The notes below the pieces were generated by a model. The model made no database searches. It saw only the letters and a program-made list of their open reading frames with translations, and was not told the DNA's origin. From Polydactylus sextarius (lineage: Eukaryota; Chordata; Actinopteri; Polynemidae): a stretch of 64,000 bases of DNA. The position numbers and the translations under genes were made by a program. The DNA lies in the NCBI GenBank assembly GCA_016801845.1, contig CM028912.1:4813001-4877000 (forward strand), read 5' to 3'. Positions 1-10,760 of the stretch are shown one piece after another. Numbering within the stretch: the stretch's first letter is position 1; each line of letters opens with the position of its first letter.

Positions 1-224
1 ATCTGCTTGATCTTTCCTAATGCCTTTGTGCTGAAGCGCGCCCTCAACACACAGCAGATTTCTTTTTTAAATTTGATTTAAGAAGATTTCTATCTTGTGC
101 ACTTTCTGCTTTCTTATGTATATTTCCTGTTTTCATGTTGTGTAATAATTCACTGAGTAAACCTTGTTACGTTCAGAATGAGTATTCATTTACGTGAACA
201 TACACTGAGATGTGCACAGCTTAC

Positions 225-3200
225 CCTTTCCTCCTGACACCGTCAACAGCGTTGAGTATTGCACTTCTGGTGGATTTCGGCGTTTCAGCAGGTTTCTCTG
301 ACTCAGACGGAGCCGACAGGTTCTCTGTAGACTTTTTGTTGTCTGTGGCTACTTCACATTAAAAAAAACAAACAACAATCGGTTAACACAATCTCATTTT
401 ATCCTTCGTCTCCTCCAGGCTAGATTACTGTAATGTACTGCTCATCGGGATCTCTTGCAAGAGCATTCAGAGGCTGCAATACATCCAAACCAGCGCTGCC
501 AGGATCCTGATGAGGGTGCGCAAGCACAACCACATCACCCCCATCCTGAAAACCCTTCACTGGCTCCCCGTCCCACTCAGGATAGAATACAAGGTCTCCC
601 TCCTCACCCACCAGTGCATTCATGGACATGCCCCCCTTTATCTACAGGAGCTCCTCACCCCTGACACCTCCTCACACACCCTCTGTTCTGCAACCACAAA
701 CACCCTCCAAGTTCCCAGGACCAAGCTCTGCAGTATGGGTGATCGGGTCTTTTCAGTTGCTGCCCCAAGACTGTAAAACTCCCTACTAGACCACCTGAGA
801 GGCCACAGTCTTTAGATGTTTTTAAACGAAACTTGAAAACCATTATTTTTAAAAAAGCCTTTTGCTAAATAGCATTTTATTGACTCTTTTATCCCATTTT
901 CTGTAGCACTTTGAGATTCTTTGTAATATAAAGTACAATATAAATAAAATTTATTATTATTATTATTCTTGCACACATCTAGCACTTTATTAGGAATCTG
1001 CTTACTTACGCAACTATAATGATAAATTGGCTGATCTGGGACCCTATTCCTGCCACTTTCGTAATGAAGTGTTGTTCTGAGGTTTTATCTGACAATAGAA
1101 CATATGTTTCCTCATCCTGATGTTTGATGTGATCATTAAAATCATACAACATGAACCCTCTGACCTGTACTTCCATTATTTTTGCACTGCAACCACACAA
1201 CTGGTTGATTAAATAGTTGCATAAACAAGCAGGTTCCTAATAAAGTGCTAGATGATGGAGTAAGATAATTCGACTTGTATGTGCGCTGAAAGAAACCCTG
1301 GGTTCACTTGAAACACGATTACGTGAATGTGCAACAAACAAATCTGCACAATTTGTGCGATATAACAAGTAAAATCTCAAGGAAATGTTTCAAACATCCA
1401 CATGAGAGCAAAGTTGTTAGTAAGGTGTTCCTAATAAAGTGTCTGTACTTGTCCTTGTTTGACAAGTTCACAGGTTTTAGTGCACTGGTGTCAGACTCAC
1501 TGGGTGGACTGCTCAGGATTGTCTGTTTGATCACGTCGCTGCTCGGGGTTCCTTGGTCAAAGCGTTTGGACCGTTCCTCCAGGAACCACTCGCCTGTCAC
1601 CACCTTCAGCTCCCTGAAAACACACAGTCCAATGTTTAGTGTGAATTGAACTGTTCAAACTGTCAGGTCAACTCACACTGTTGGATATTATCAACCAGTG
1701 ATCATCAGTTATGAGAAGAGAAAACAGACACCAAATCCTCACATTTACATCTGACATTTAGTTCTTGATAATATCAAACCTAACCGAGCTGGAAATATCT
1801 CTCATTACTTATTTGTCTGAAAAACACTTTCAGTCTTCAGTTTATTATTATCATTATTTTGTGCCGAGATAAAAACTAACACCAAGGCCAACAGTCATTA
1901 CTATTACTTTTTTATTTTATAATTTTATTTTAATTAAGTTGACCTATGGTCTGAACCTTAAATGTGATTGTGAGCTTTGGGTAGTAAACAAACAAAAGTC
2001 ATTGTAAATACAAGTGGCCAAAATGAGTTTCCTGCAGTGTGTCTCAGCCTTTATGAGTAGAGCTGCTGCTCCTTTGTGTTAAAAGGAGTCAGCTGAGTTG
2101 GTTCAGACATCTGATTAGGATGCAAATCCTATTGGAGGTTTTCCAAACACGTCCAAGAGAGAGAGAATATATATCTCATCTAGCCTGGGAAAGACACATG
2201 ATTTCAACAGATGAACTGGAAAGTTTCACAGGATGTGACACTTCAGATCTCAAGCCAAACTGAACATCAATCAGATGTGGTGGAGGTTCAGCCTCCAACT
2301 CACAACTTATAGGACTTGAAGGATCTGCTGTTGACGTCATGGTGCCAGATACCACAACTAACCTTCAGAGGTCTAGTGGAGTCCATGATTTTGAAGTCAG
2401 GTCAGTAGTGGAGATTCATATTATGTAGGTGGTCATAATGTTATGGCTCATGTGTGTATATTTTAATAATGTCCTTATTTAGCAGCTAAGATTGGTGATG
2501 ACAACTTAGTGTTGCTAGTTGTCATAGTAACTTCACGCCTTCAGAAATACCGACTGTCAGATTAGCGATGGAAAGATGTGCCATCGTTAATGAGCTCAAG
2601 GAGACATTTCTGCCCTCGGCACAGTCTGAAACAACCAAAAGAAGTAAAATTAGATTGTATGACTCGGCTTACGTCTTTGCACGGAAACTAGCTGTCCAAC
2701 ATTTAAAAACTGGCCAAGTAAGTTCAGTTGGAGTAAGTAAGTAAGAGAGCTGATGCAAATAACATCATGTAGGGCTGATTTTTAATTAAACCATTAAATA
2801 AACCAAATTTGTCAGATCTAAAGATATACATAAGGATGCTAGTATGAATAACACTTTGAGTGGTTTTTATTTTGGGTTAAGGTGAGTTGGAGAAGATCCC
2901 AGCAGTAAAACACCTGAAGCCAAATGTAGACAGATGTGATTAACTATCTAATTTAAACCATCTGGATTCTCCCAAACGTTAAACACCGCTGTGGCCCCTG
3001 AAGGCATCACACTTACGAGATCTTGGCACAAACATTACACTTCCACTGGCGTCCTTTGGGAGTTGTAACGCGGCAGTCATTGCAGACACGCAGCTGACAA
3101 TCTTCGCAGAGATCTCCGCGGTCAAAAATCAGGCCTAAAGTCTTCAGGCAGCGAGCGCACTGTCGCTCCCCCAACTCCTGGGGTCGACGTGAACCCTTTC

Positions 3201-3444
3201 GTTTGATCTCCAGCAGCTCATTTTTCAACTTCCTGTGTGAGAGAGTCAGAAAGCAGAGGACATTATTAGATACTTTAAAAAAGTCTAAGAAATTTAACTA
3301 TTGCTGTGATAACACCAAAAGCACTCACCGTATCCTCTTCTCCTCTCGTTTCCTCAGTTTCTCATCTTTCTGCAGCACCTTCAGGATCATGTCTCTTTCA
3401 TGTTCCAGCAGAAAGGAGAGGTTTAGTTCGTCTGCGAACTCCAT
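225..3444 (-). CDS. sytl5: Synaptotagmin-like protein 5, N-terminal part (4 coding exons, runs off the left edge)
   Basis: Slp family Rab27 effector of vesicle trafficking. Only the N-terminal Slp homology domain lies in the window. Coding exons on the minus strand are 3444-3329 (ATG at 3444), 3232-3017, 1613-1501 and 348-225. All have GT donors and AG acceptors, and phases join as 2, 2, 1. The first exon encodes the SHD1 helix (starts MEFADELNLSFLLEHERD). The second encodes KLKNELLEIKRKG and an eight-cysteine FYVE-like zinc finger (CARC, CEDC, CNDC, CNVC). The third carries the Rab27-contact motif TGEWFLEE..KRF. The fourth is Ser/Thr-rich linker. The exon at 348 could instead start at 342, with the same phase. 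The GLIFDRGD stretch in the finger and the gene order favour SYTL5 over SYTL4. The C2 domains would lie beyond position 1. An open frame continues upstream of the ATG to 3531 without an ATG, so 3444 is the chosen start. Confidence 0.93.
400..968 (+). repeat. Degraded 3' end of an L2-like LINE
   Basis: Conceptual translation reads LDYCNVLLIGI, RILMRVRKHNHITPILK and LHWLPVPLRIEYKVSLL, the C-terminal reverse-transcriptase region of fish L2-type LINEs. It is broken by stops near 776 and after. It ends in the typical tail (GTAGCACTTTGAGATT, then an ATAAATAAA run and TTA repeats to 968). It lies in the sytl5 intron between exons 348-225 and 1613-1501, antisense to the gene. It is a 5'-truncated dead copy. 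Confidence 0.8.
979..1251. mobile_element. MITE-like element with 18-bp perfect terminal inverted repeats
   Basis: The left end ctagcactttattaggaa (979-996) is the exact reverse complement of the right end ttcctaataaagtgctag (1234-1251). They enclose about 237 bp with no transposase frame. A related end, gttcctaataaagtgtct, recurs at about 1427-1444, suggesting a second partial copy. This is a non-autonomous DNA transposon by structure; the family is not identified. Confidence 0.65.
1940..2195 (+). repeat. Rex3-like (RTE clade) LINE remnant
   Basis: The sequence gtgagctttgggtagt, then ggccaaaatgagtttcctgc, gagtagagctgctgctcc and catctgattaggatgc, follows the known 3' coding end of the teleost retroelement Rex3. 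It is shorter than the copy at 9505-9905 and has lost the terminal GATG tail. It lies in the sytl5 intron between exons 3232-3017 and 1613-1501. Confidence 0.65.
2215..2458 (+). mobile_element. Decayed Tc1/mariner transposon 3' end
   Basis: The stretch ends in ggtcataatgttatggctc followed by atgtgtgtata, like the terminal repeat of a common teleost Tc1-type element. Before it, traces such as caacttataggacttgaagg and accttcagaggtctagtgga match the degenerate coding end seen in that family. No intact frame remains. It directly abuts the Rex3-like remnant at 1940-2195. Confidence 0.45.
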
Positions 3445-4014
3445 TGATCCCTCAATTAGTCCAGGGCGTGTCAAAACAGCCGACAATGATGTTGCAGGAA
3501 GGGAATCAGAAAGAGCTACATCATGATACAAAGTGCTCCATTTTCTCTTCTGCTAACGATTGGGCTGTTGCTCTTTTTGAGTTGGCATAATCTGAATATC
3601 CCAGTGTCCCCTCCCTGTTTCCTCTAATCCGCTGTTCGTTTGCCTCTTTCAGGGAGCCTAGACAAGGTCAAACAGACACAAGAACAATTATAACTTAGTT
3701 GAAACTGTACACGGATTGGCAGTGCAAGTCCAGGTTAATGTGTTTGTCTTTTAACTCGTGTATAAGACTAATTAAAATAAGACAATGATTTGCAGGATTA
3801 CATGAGGAAGCACAAGTAATTGGTTGACATTTGACAGCTCCACCGCAGTTTAACAACCACCCAATTAGGCTGCGGGGATGACATTCAGAGCCCAGTACTC
3901 ACATTTCTCACCTTCTACTGAAAAAGCTCTATCTTTATCCCAAAAATCCCAACAAGACTTGTATTAATTATCTGCAGATCTGCATACCAGCACATGCACA
4001 TATATTGTCACATG

Positions 4015-4215
4015 TCTCTAAGGATATATCTAGTCAGATTGACATGAAATTTGGTGTAGTCTTTGGCAATCCCTTAATCTTCTGAATGAAATACCTCAAC
4101 AACTATTGGGCAGATTCTATGTTGTTGAATCTAAAGCAACTGGACTGTTGTAGTTTCTTGAAGATGTTTCACTTCTCATCTAAGAGGCATCTTCAGTGGT
4201 TCAGAACTAGTACGA
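4015..4215. repeat. Dispersed teleost repeat fragments
   Basis: The stretch holds gacatgaaatttggtgtag followed by cctcaacaactattgggcag, a phrase repeated at 5470-5840. It then holds gatgtttcacttctcatcta, agaggcatcttcagtggttc, a motif found very widely in fish genomes. Neither part has a usable frame. The repeat family name is not assigned. Confidence 0.5.
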
Positions 4216-5434
4216 TATGTTGGCCTAAATATGCTACAATTGCTCTCCTACAAAAAACATAGTCAGAAACACATGAAATATTTCCATTATTTGGAAAATC
4301 CTCACTGTTTCAGACACAATTCCAGCTATGGAGACAGCCACTAGTTAGCATGCGCAATGCATTTTGGGTAGATGACTTAATGTGGTTGCAGGTGAACTTC
4401 ATTGTTGCTACAGCTGAAAACTGAAGACATTGCCACATCGTGTGACTTTTGATTGTAGTTTTCAGCTGAATGGCAATAAGCGAAGAGATGTTAACCTTCA
4501 CAGCTTTAATCACGATGAGAAAAGAGGAAAATAATGGGAAGACGTTTGTGGACAAGTACTAAAGACCCTAAAGACCCATGGCTGTGATCTTGTCACTTCT
4601 ACCCTAATGTTTTTGAGGTATTTAGTGACCACAGCTGATAAAAGAGCTCAAAGGTCCTGAAACCAAATACCTTGCTACAATTTTCTCCCTCAGAGAGTCT
4701 AAACGCCTGATCACAGACCGTGGTGAAGTTAGTTTCAGCTTCACCATGGTCGATCATACAGAGTGAAAGATGCCAAGAAACATGAAAAACAAGAGATGCT
4801 AGATCCTCTCCTGCTAGGATGTAAACAACCCACTGCTCCAGTTGAACCATCGGACAAAACGATCATGGAGGAAACCAACGATCCACCAGTTAAATCCATT
4901 ACAGAGTTCAACAAACCAGATCGATGCAACAACTCAGACGGGAAAGTCAGATGCAGCTGATGTTCACTGTCTGGTAACAACAGACCAAACTTTCTGAGGT
5001 AATCATTTAAACTTTTTAGTTTGATCCATATTCTCAACATGGTCAGTTATAACAATAAGTATAGCTCTTTACAACAGACACCATTGATTTTACTTCATCC
5101 TTGCTCCCTTACTCCTCTAATCGTCTTGGTTTTCATGTTTTCATGTTCAAACTGAAAAGGCTGAACAAAGGATCTGTTCATCACACTGTGCTTTTAAGAG
5201 AGTTGGACTCAGACTGGTTCAACCAAATAACATCACTACCCATACATAAACAACAGTGGACAATAGCCTACAAGTGAAATAGTTCTCTAACACTTTAAAT
5301 AGAAACTAAAATATTAACTAAGTGTTAACTAACACTAAGAGTGTTTTTATATGATATTCATATAACTGTGACATTAATTTTGTAAGGCCAACGTGTCTTA
5401 TTAGTCAGGGATCCCTACAAGAAGAGAAGAAGAT

Positions 5435-5860
5435 ATTATGACCTGAATCTCCACAGACATTTTGGGTGAACTGTCATGAAATTTGGTATGTTTCTTCCAA
5501 TGAATTACAAGAACTTTGGTGAACCCCTGACCTTTTATTTTGGCTTTTTACTTAAACCATTGCAGAGCCACAAACATGACTGCAGACACTCGTTTCCCCA
5601 CAACTTGTTGTAATCTATTTGGAGTTCAAGCCTATATCTTTTGATTCAGACTGAAATATCTCATGTCATGAGAGTCACGAAATTTGGGACAGTCCATGGT
5701 TTTTGGTAATTTCCTGAGTTAAATATCTTTAATCTTTATCTTTATCTTTATAATATCTTTATCTTTATAAGAACTGTTGAACAGACTTCCTTCAAATGAA
5801 TTACAAGAACTTTGACGAACCCCTGACGTTTTATTTCAACCATCGTAGAGCAACAATGTA
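5435..5860. repeat. Two diverged copies of an ATGAAATTTGGT-type teleost repeat
   Basis: gtcatgaaatttggtatg at about 5475 and gtcacgaaatttgggacag at about 5675 are each followed, about 20-130 bp on, by caaatgaattacaagaactttg-like text and then gaacccctgac. The two units are about 200-300 bp apart. The pattern matches a dispersed non-coding teleost repeat, and no protein frame is supported. Confidence 0.5.
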
Positions 5861-6984
5861 GATCAACAACCGTACAATTCATGACTCTACCATCTGATTA
5901 TGAGAAACAGTCTGCAGGGAGCATTGTACAGTAATGAAAATGTCACTTCTAGCTGTGCTGCAGAAATGCTAAATGGCTCTGAATCCTTATGATGCCTCTG
6001 AAAATTACTGAGAGAAATAATTTGCTTTGACAGCAAGATTCTCCATCTCATTGTGGCGTCTGAACAAGTGAACTGCTGAGAATAAACTGATTTGCACAAA
6101 AATAAACAGTCCACACTGTCACTGAAATCAACCACGAAGATCACAAATGAACATACAGCATACAGGGTTATGTGAGGCATCAAGAAGATGTTCACGCAAG
6201 TGAATTTGGGAAATAAAATTTGAATGGAGTGGAGAGATCTGCATAAGCCCACACCAGCCTCCTCCAGTTTTTATTCATTACCGTCTCTTTCAACCTCATC
6301 CTTTCTTCTCCTCGCCTCTTCTCTTCACTTTACATGAATTAGTACTAATGAACTGGCAGACATCATCTCAGCTTCATTTGCAGCAAAAGCCACGCTGTGA
6401 CATCAGTGATTAGAGCATTTTAAATTCAACTACAGCTGCAATGTTTCTCTCCCTCACCTTCGGGATGTGAGGTGAGAAATTAATCGAGGAAATAATGAAC
6501 ATGTTCGGGCACCTTTGCGTTTATGTGTTTCAAGCTAATGAGCACAGAAATGTCTCACTCAGTTTTGTTGTAGTTTTTTGTTCAACATCCACACCCACTT
6601 TGCACAGTGATTGGTCAGCTGTGTGAAGGAGGGGAGGGAAGTATGCTCAGTTCAAACTTTAGAGCTTTCCTTCATTTATTTTTTACTCAACTACCAGTTT
6701 AACAAAACTATAAATTCTTCCAGGAATGACCGCCTGAAAATATCCACAACTAATATCATATTTCCTCCCTACCACTGCCAGCCAGCTTTTTCACTCTGCC
6801 TTTGAGAGTGACTGTGATTTCCTAAACTCCTCAGCTTGTTTTTTATTGTAAAAGCCAAAAGGAGTCCACATTTTAGCTCCATACACTGAGGGAGTCATTC
6901 TTTTGGTGCAGCCATCGGTGATAATGTCACTAGTTGGATAATAAATGTCAAATTGCATTCATGGTTTGCAGTTTCAACACAACA

Positions 6985-7320
6985 TAAAACACGAATGGCA
7001 CTCAGTAAAGTGCATACCTCCACCAAGGCCAAACAGTCCTTCGTTTGTCTGTCTGGTTCTTATCATTGAGAAATAAGAGTAAAATGGAAGTAATTTGATA
7101 ACAGAATTGTACAAACTCATTCATCTCAACACCATAAATATGACACATTTCTTATCTAATGATTCATATATTATGAATAATTATGCCATGCACAATGTTA
7201 TAGATCCACTCCCTGTGTTTTTCCTTGTTTCACATCCAGTCCCTCCACCAAATTTGGTGCCAATTAGCTGACAAACCAACTAACAAACCTGCAAACAGTT
7301 CTTCCTCAGCAGAGGTAACC
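6985..7320 (-). repeat. Interspersed repeat with GAGGTATGC-type end
   Basis: It begins gaatggcactcagtaaag, tgcatacctccaccaaggcc and ends aacctgcaaacagttcttcc, tcagcagaggtaacc. These ends are typical of a dispersed non-autonomous teleost repeat read on the minus strand. The middle is AT-rich with no frame. Confidence 0.5.
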
Positions 7321-9334
7321 TACTGGTCCTGTCACGTCGCCTTCAGCTTTAACCACACGTTGACATTTCAAATGTCAACTAAGGTCAATGAATCCTAGGA
7401 TATGTTGGGATATAACACACTTGTTGGGATCCAATGGTTGCAGCCCTCATGTCTCAGGAAATGTAAAGCGTTTTGATGTCGATATTATGTTTTGTTCTTA
7501 TTCATTTCACACAGAAATAAGGACATAATTGTAAAAAACAGAACCTGGACAGATTCATGAAAGCAGTCTTTCATAACTTGGTTTGTCTCAGAGACGGTGC
7601 CTCACATGCGTCAGACTATGGCAGCCATTTCTATCTGTGTATGTTGCTACTCTTGTGTTTGGCAGTTTGACTGTCTGGCTGGAAATAACCAAAACATTGG
7701 CTACTGTCATCAGCAAATTCAATCTCATTTAGTCAACTAGAGGAATATCAACATATACAGATTTTTGGCTCATGTACTGGTGCATCTGTGACTAGAATGA
7801 CCAAATTTCAGCCTCCAATTAGAGACACCCAGTGCTTAAATTTATAATTAAGGGCCAAAATCACCTTTTGTGAGTCCAAGACTTTCAAGGAAGTCTTGAG
7901 AATTCACACTTACATTCAAGTGACCAAAAATATAACCAGTAAGCACACTAACCTTTTGGTTTACTTCTTCCCTACAAGCTTTGTTGAGATATTTTCATAC
8001 AACCTGGAAACTCCTGGCCTCCAGCTATAGCAGACATTACACTCAACACTCTGATGTATTAGCCAAAGAGTCAGAAATAAACAAATACTTTTACTTCCTA
8101 CTATTTGAAATACACAAGCATGCATGAGCTGTTGGATATCCTTAGATAAACACACCACATCATGTGTCAACACTCAGACAAAACATCATCCTCTAAGAAA
8201 TCAGTCTGTGATCTGAGCCTCAAACATGCACTGTCTGAAATGAAAACAGCAGAATATGTAGAATTTAAAATATTCGTTCATTGTAAGTTATCATAAAGCC
8301 AAGCAGCCAAGAAACTGCCACATGATCTTCCTGATGTGAAGGAAAGACGTGATTAATACTTAGTCAACAGTGTCAATAAGGTGCATCCATTTTTTTCATC
8401 TGTGCATCTGTAGTGTTGCTGTGAGAGCACAGAGCCGTCTCACAGTTTGAATAGTATGCTGCAGAAGGCGTGGTGTCCTGACGCAGCCCTCCCTGAGTAC
8501 ACATTATCACACATTCCCGTTGCCGCTCTCTCTGCCCTGAGCAAACATGAGTGAGGAGACAGTAAAACTTTGGCTTCTGAGCTGAGGAAAAACACTTTAC
8601 TTCTCAGCCCTGTGCTAATAACGCAGCTCCGAAAGAAAACAAAGTGACTCACTCTCTCTCAACAAAGCACAACGAAGGTTCTTCATCTTTTCCAACATGT
8701 AAATTTTGTGTTTTCAAGAACATAATGGTTCATTTATCAACGTGCCTGTGATCTACCTGGGACATTTGGCTATAGTTGTTGGCGGAGTTACAAAATCTTG
8801 GTATTTTGTGAATTTGTGGCATTTCCCACCATTGAGCCTGGTGTTTGCTGCAGGTGGCAGAGCTTAGAAACAGGAAAATCAGTCTCCCAATTAAATACCT
8901 CCAGTGTTCTGGGAACAGCTGGGCCCCGGTTTGGCACTAAACCAAAGTAAATGTGGATGAGAAATCAACATAAAATACAGGTATTACTGAACATGCTGTG
9001 GTTAGGAAAGAGAAAGAGATAAAATATGACTTATAAGACAGAAACAAAGGCCAAACTTTGCCTCACAGCTTCAGTCCATCGGTACTTTCATCTCAGTCCT
9101 GTTTAATGCTGGACCGTTTTTCCAGAGTATGATTTGGTTACTTGAGCATTAAGTAGCACATAACACAATATTCGTTGGAGTATACACCCACATCCAGGCT
9201 AACTCACAAAGTTAAGTAGCACATGAGAGAAGCACATTCATCTCCTATATATCTCTGGCTCACGATTCAGGGGGTTGGTAAAGGAACAACTACAAAATTT
9301 CCTCCATAAAAACCACCCATGACAAACTACAGTA

Positions 9335-10760
9335 ATATAAACTGTATTCAGACTTCTTATTTTGTACTCAAATCATCAAAAATGACAAAGTAAAAACATG
9401 TTTTTTATAATCTTAAGGAAATGTCTTAAGAGAAACACACACACATAAAATATCACATTAACCAAAGTATTCAGGCACTGCCTAAATTTACTTTCCAACC
9501 CTCAACTATGGTCATATGCTTTGGGTAGTGGCCAAATGAGACTGTGGATAAAAACAGCTGAATTTTTTAAAATTTTATCCTGTGTCTTATAAACCGTTAG
9601 GGATCAGGTGAGAATCTGAGTAGAGCTGCTTCCCCTCGCTATTGACAGCTGATCAGGTTGCCTCCTGGGCACCTCCTGCTGAAGGTTTTCTGGGGGATGT
9701 CCAACTGGGAGGATACTTGGGGGGTGAACTCTGAACACACTGGAGACATTATATATTTAATCCAGCTTGGGAACACCTCAGGATCCCCCAGGAGGAGCTG
9801 GAAAGTGTCACGAAGCAGAACGACTCCCGGTCTACCTTCCTTCACCTGCTGCCATTGTGAAATGAACCCAGAAAAGTGGCTGAAAATGGATGGTTGGATG
9901 GATTCAGGTCTTTTGCTGTAACAAACTGAATTGAATGGACAGAAAATGCTGGAGAACTGTTCATGTGGTCCCACAGTTCACTCTGCACATTAAGATGTCA
10001 GTCTGATTAACACTTTAGCAATAACACTGTAGTGAGATGCAGTAGATGAGTAAAAGAGTATAAAACCAGGACTGTTCCCAGGAGAAAAAGCCATAAACAG
10101 CCAAACTGAGTAACCACAAAAGAATGGTTTTGATCAGGGAGATAAGGAACCACCAAGAACCCACTGGCTGTTCTTAAAGACCTCCAGTCTTTCGCAGAGA
10201 TTGGAAAACCTCAGCAGCACTATATCAACCAGGCCTTTATGTGAGAGGAAGGTTACATGAAAAACCAGTTTGTATGAAGGGCATATGGCAGCTCAGTTGG
10301 AGTTTGCCGAACACCATTTAAATGACTGAATGAGACCATGACGAAAAAATTTCAGGCACAGCTGATCATCTGGCTAATGCCGTTGCTACGGTGAAGCACG
10401 TGGGTGGCAACATCACGCTGCTGGAGTCATCTCAGTGGCAGCGACTGGTCAGTATTGAGGGAAGGATAAACTCATCAAAACACAGAGAAGTCCTTGAAGA
10501 AAACCTGCAGAGTGCACACGCCCTGACACTGGGTAAACATTCACCTTTCAGCTTGACAACAACCCAAAACAACACTGAAGCAGTTTAGGGACAAGTCCCT
10601 GATTGTCCTTGGGTCTAAAGGCAATAAAACAGCTGTGGACAGACCTGAATATGGCAGCTCAGAGACTTCCCATCCGAACTGATGGCTTGAAGAGATTTAC
10701 CCGAGAAGTCTCAAAGCTGAAGAGAGGACTGAATATAAGGATGTAGCACTAAAACCTTTT
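9335..10760 (+). mobile_element. Tc1-like DNA transposon, decayed, interrupted by a Rex3 fragment
   Basis: The left end carries actgtattcagacttct at 9343 and caaagtattcaggcact at 9464, as in fish Tc1 elements. From about 10120 to 10740 the transposase is still readable in pieces: ATVKHVGGNITLLESS, then GRINSSKHREVLEENLQSA. After a frameshift come FTFQLDNNPKQH and DLNMAAQRLPIRTDGLKRF. It has several stops and frame changes and cannot code for an active enzyme. A Rex3-like piece (9505-9905) sits inside it. Confidence 0.8.
9505..9905 (+). repeat. Rex3-like LINE 3' end with GATG-type tail
   Basis: It reads ggtcatatgctttgggtagt, gaatctgagtagagctgctt, caggttgcctcctgggcacc, gaacacctcaggatccccca and ends gctgaaaatggatggttgga, tgg. 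This is the 3' coding end and short GATG-like tail described for the teleost retroelement Rex3 (RTE clade). It is 5' truncated and lies within the decayed Tc1 element. Confidence 0.78.

Noticed and set aside
3445..3531. N-terminal extension of sytl5 above the chosen ATG
   Set aside because: The frame is open but begins with TTG, not ATG; Slp proteins start close to the helix. The same holds for lancl3 (TTG at 49281) and asb9 (GTG at 63556).
4763..4960. A 65-codon plus-strand frame with a polar composition
   Set aside because: No recognisable family, no splice partners and repeats nearby; more likely a repeat remnant than a gene.
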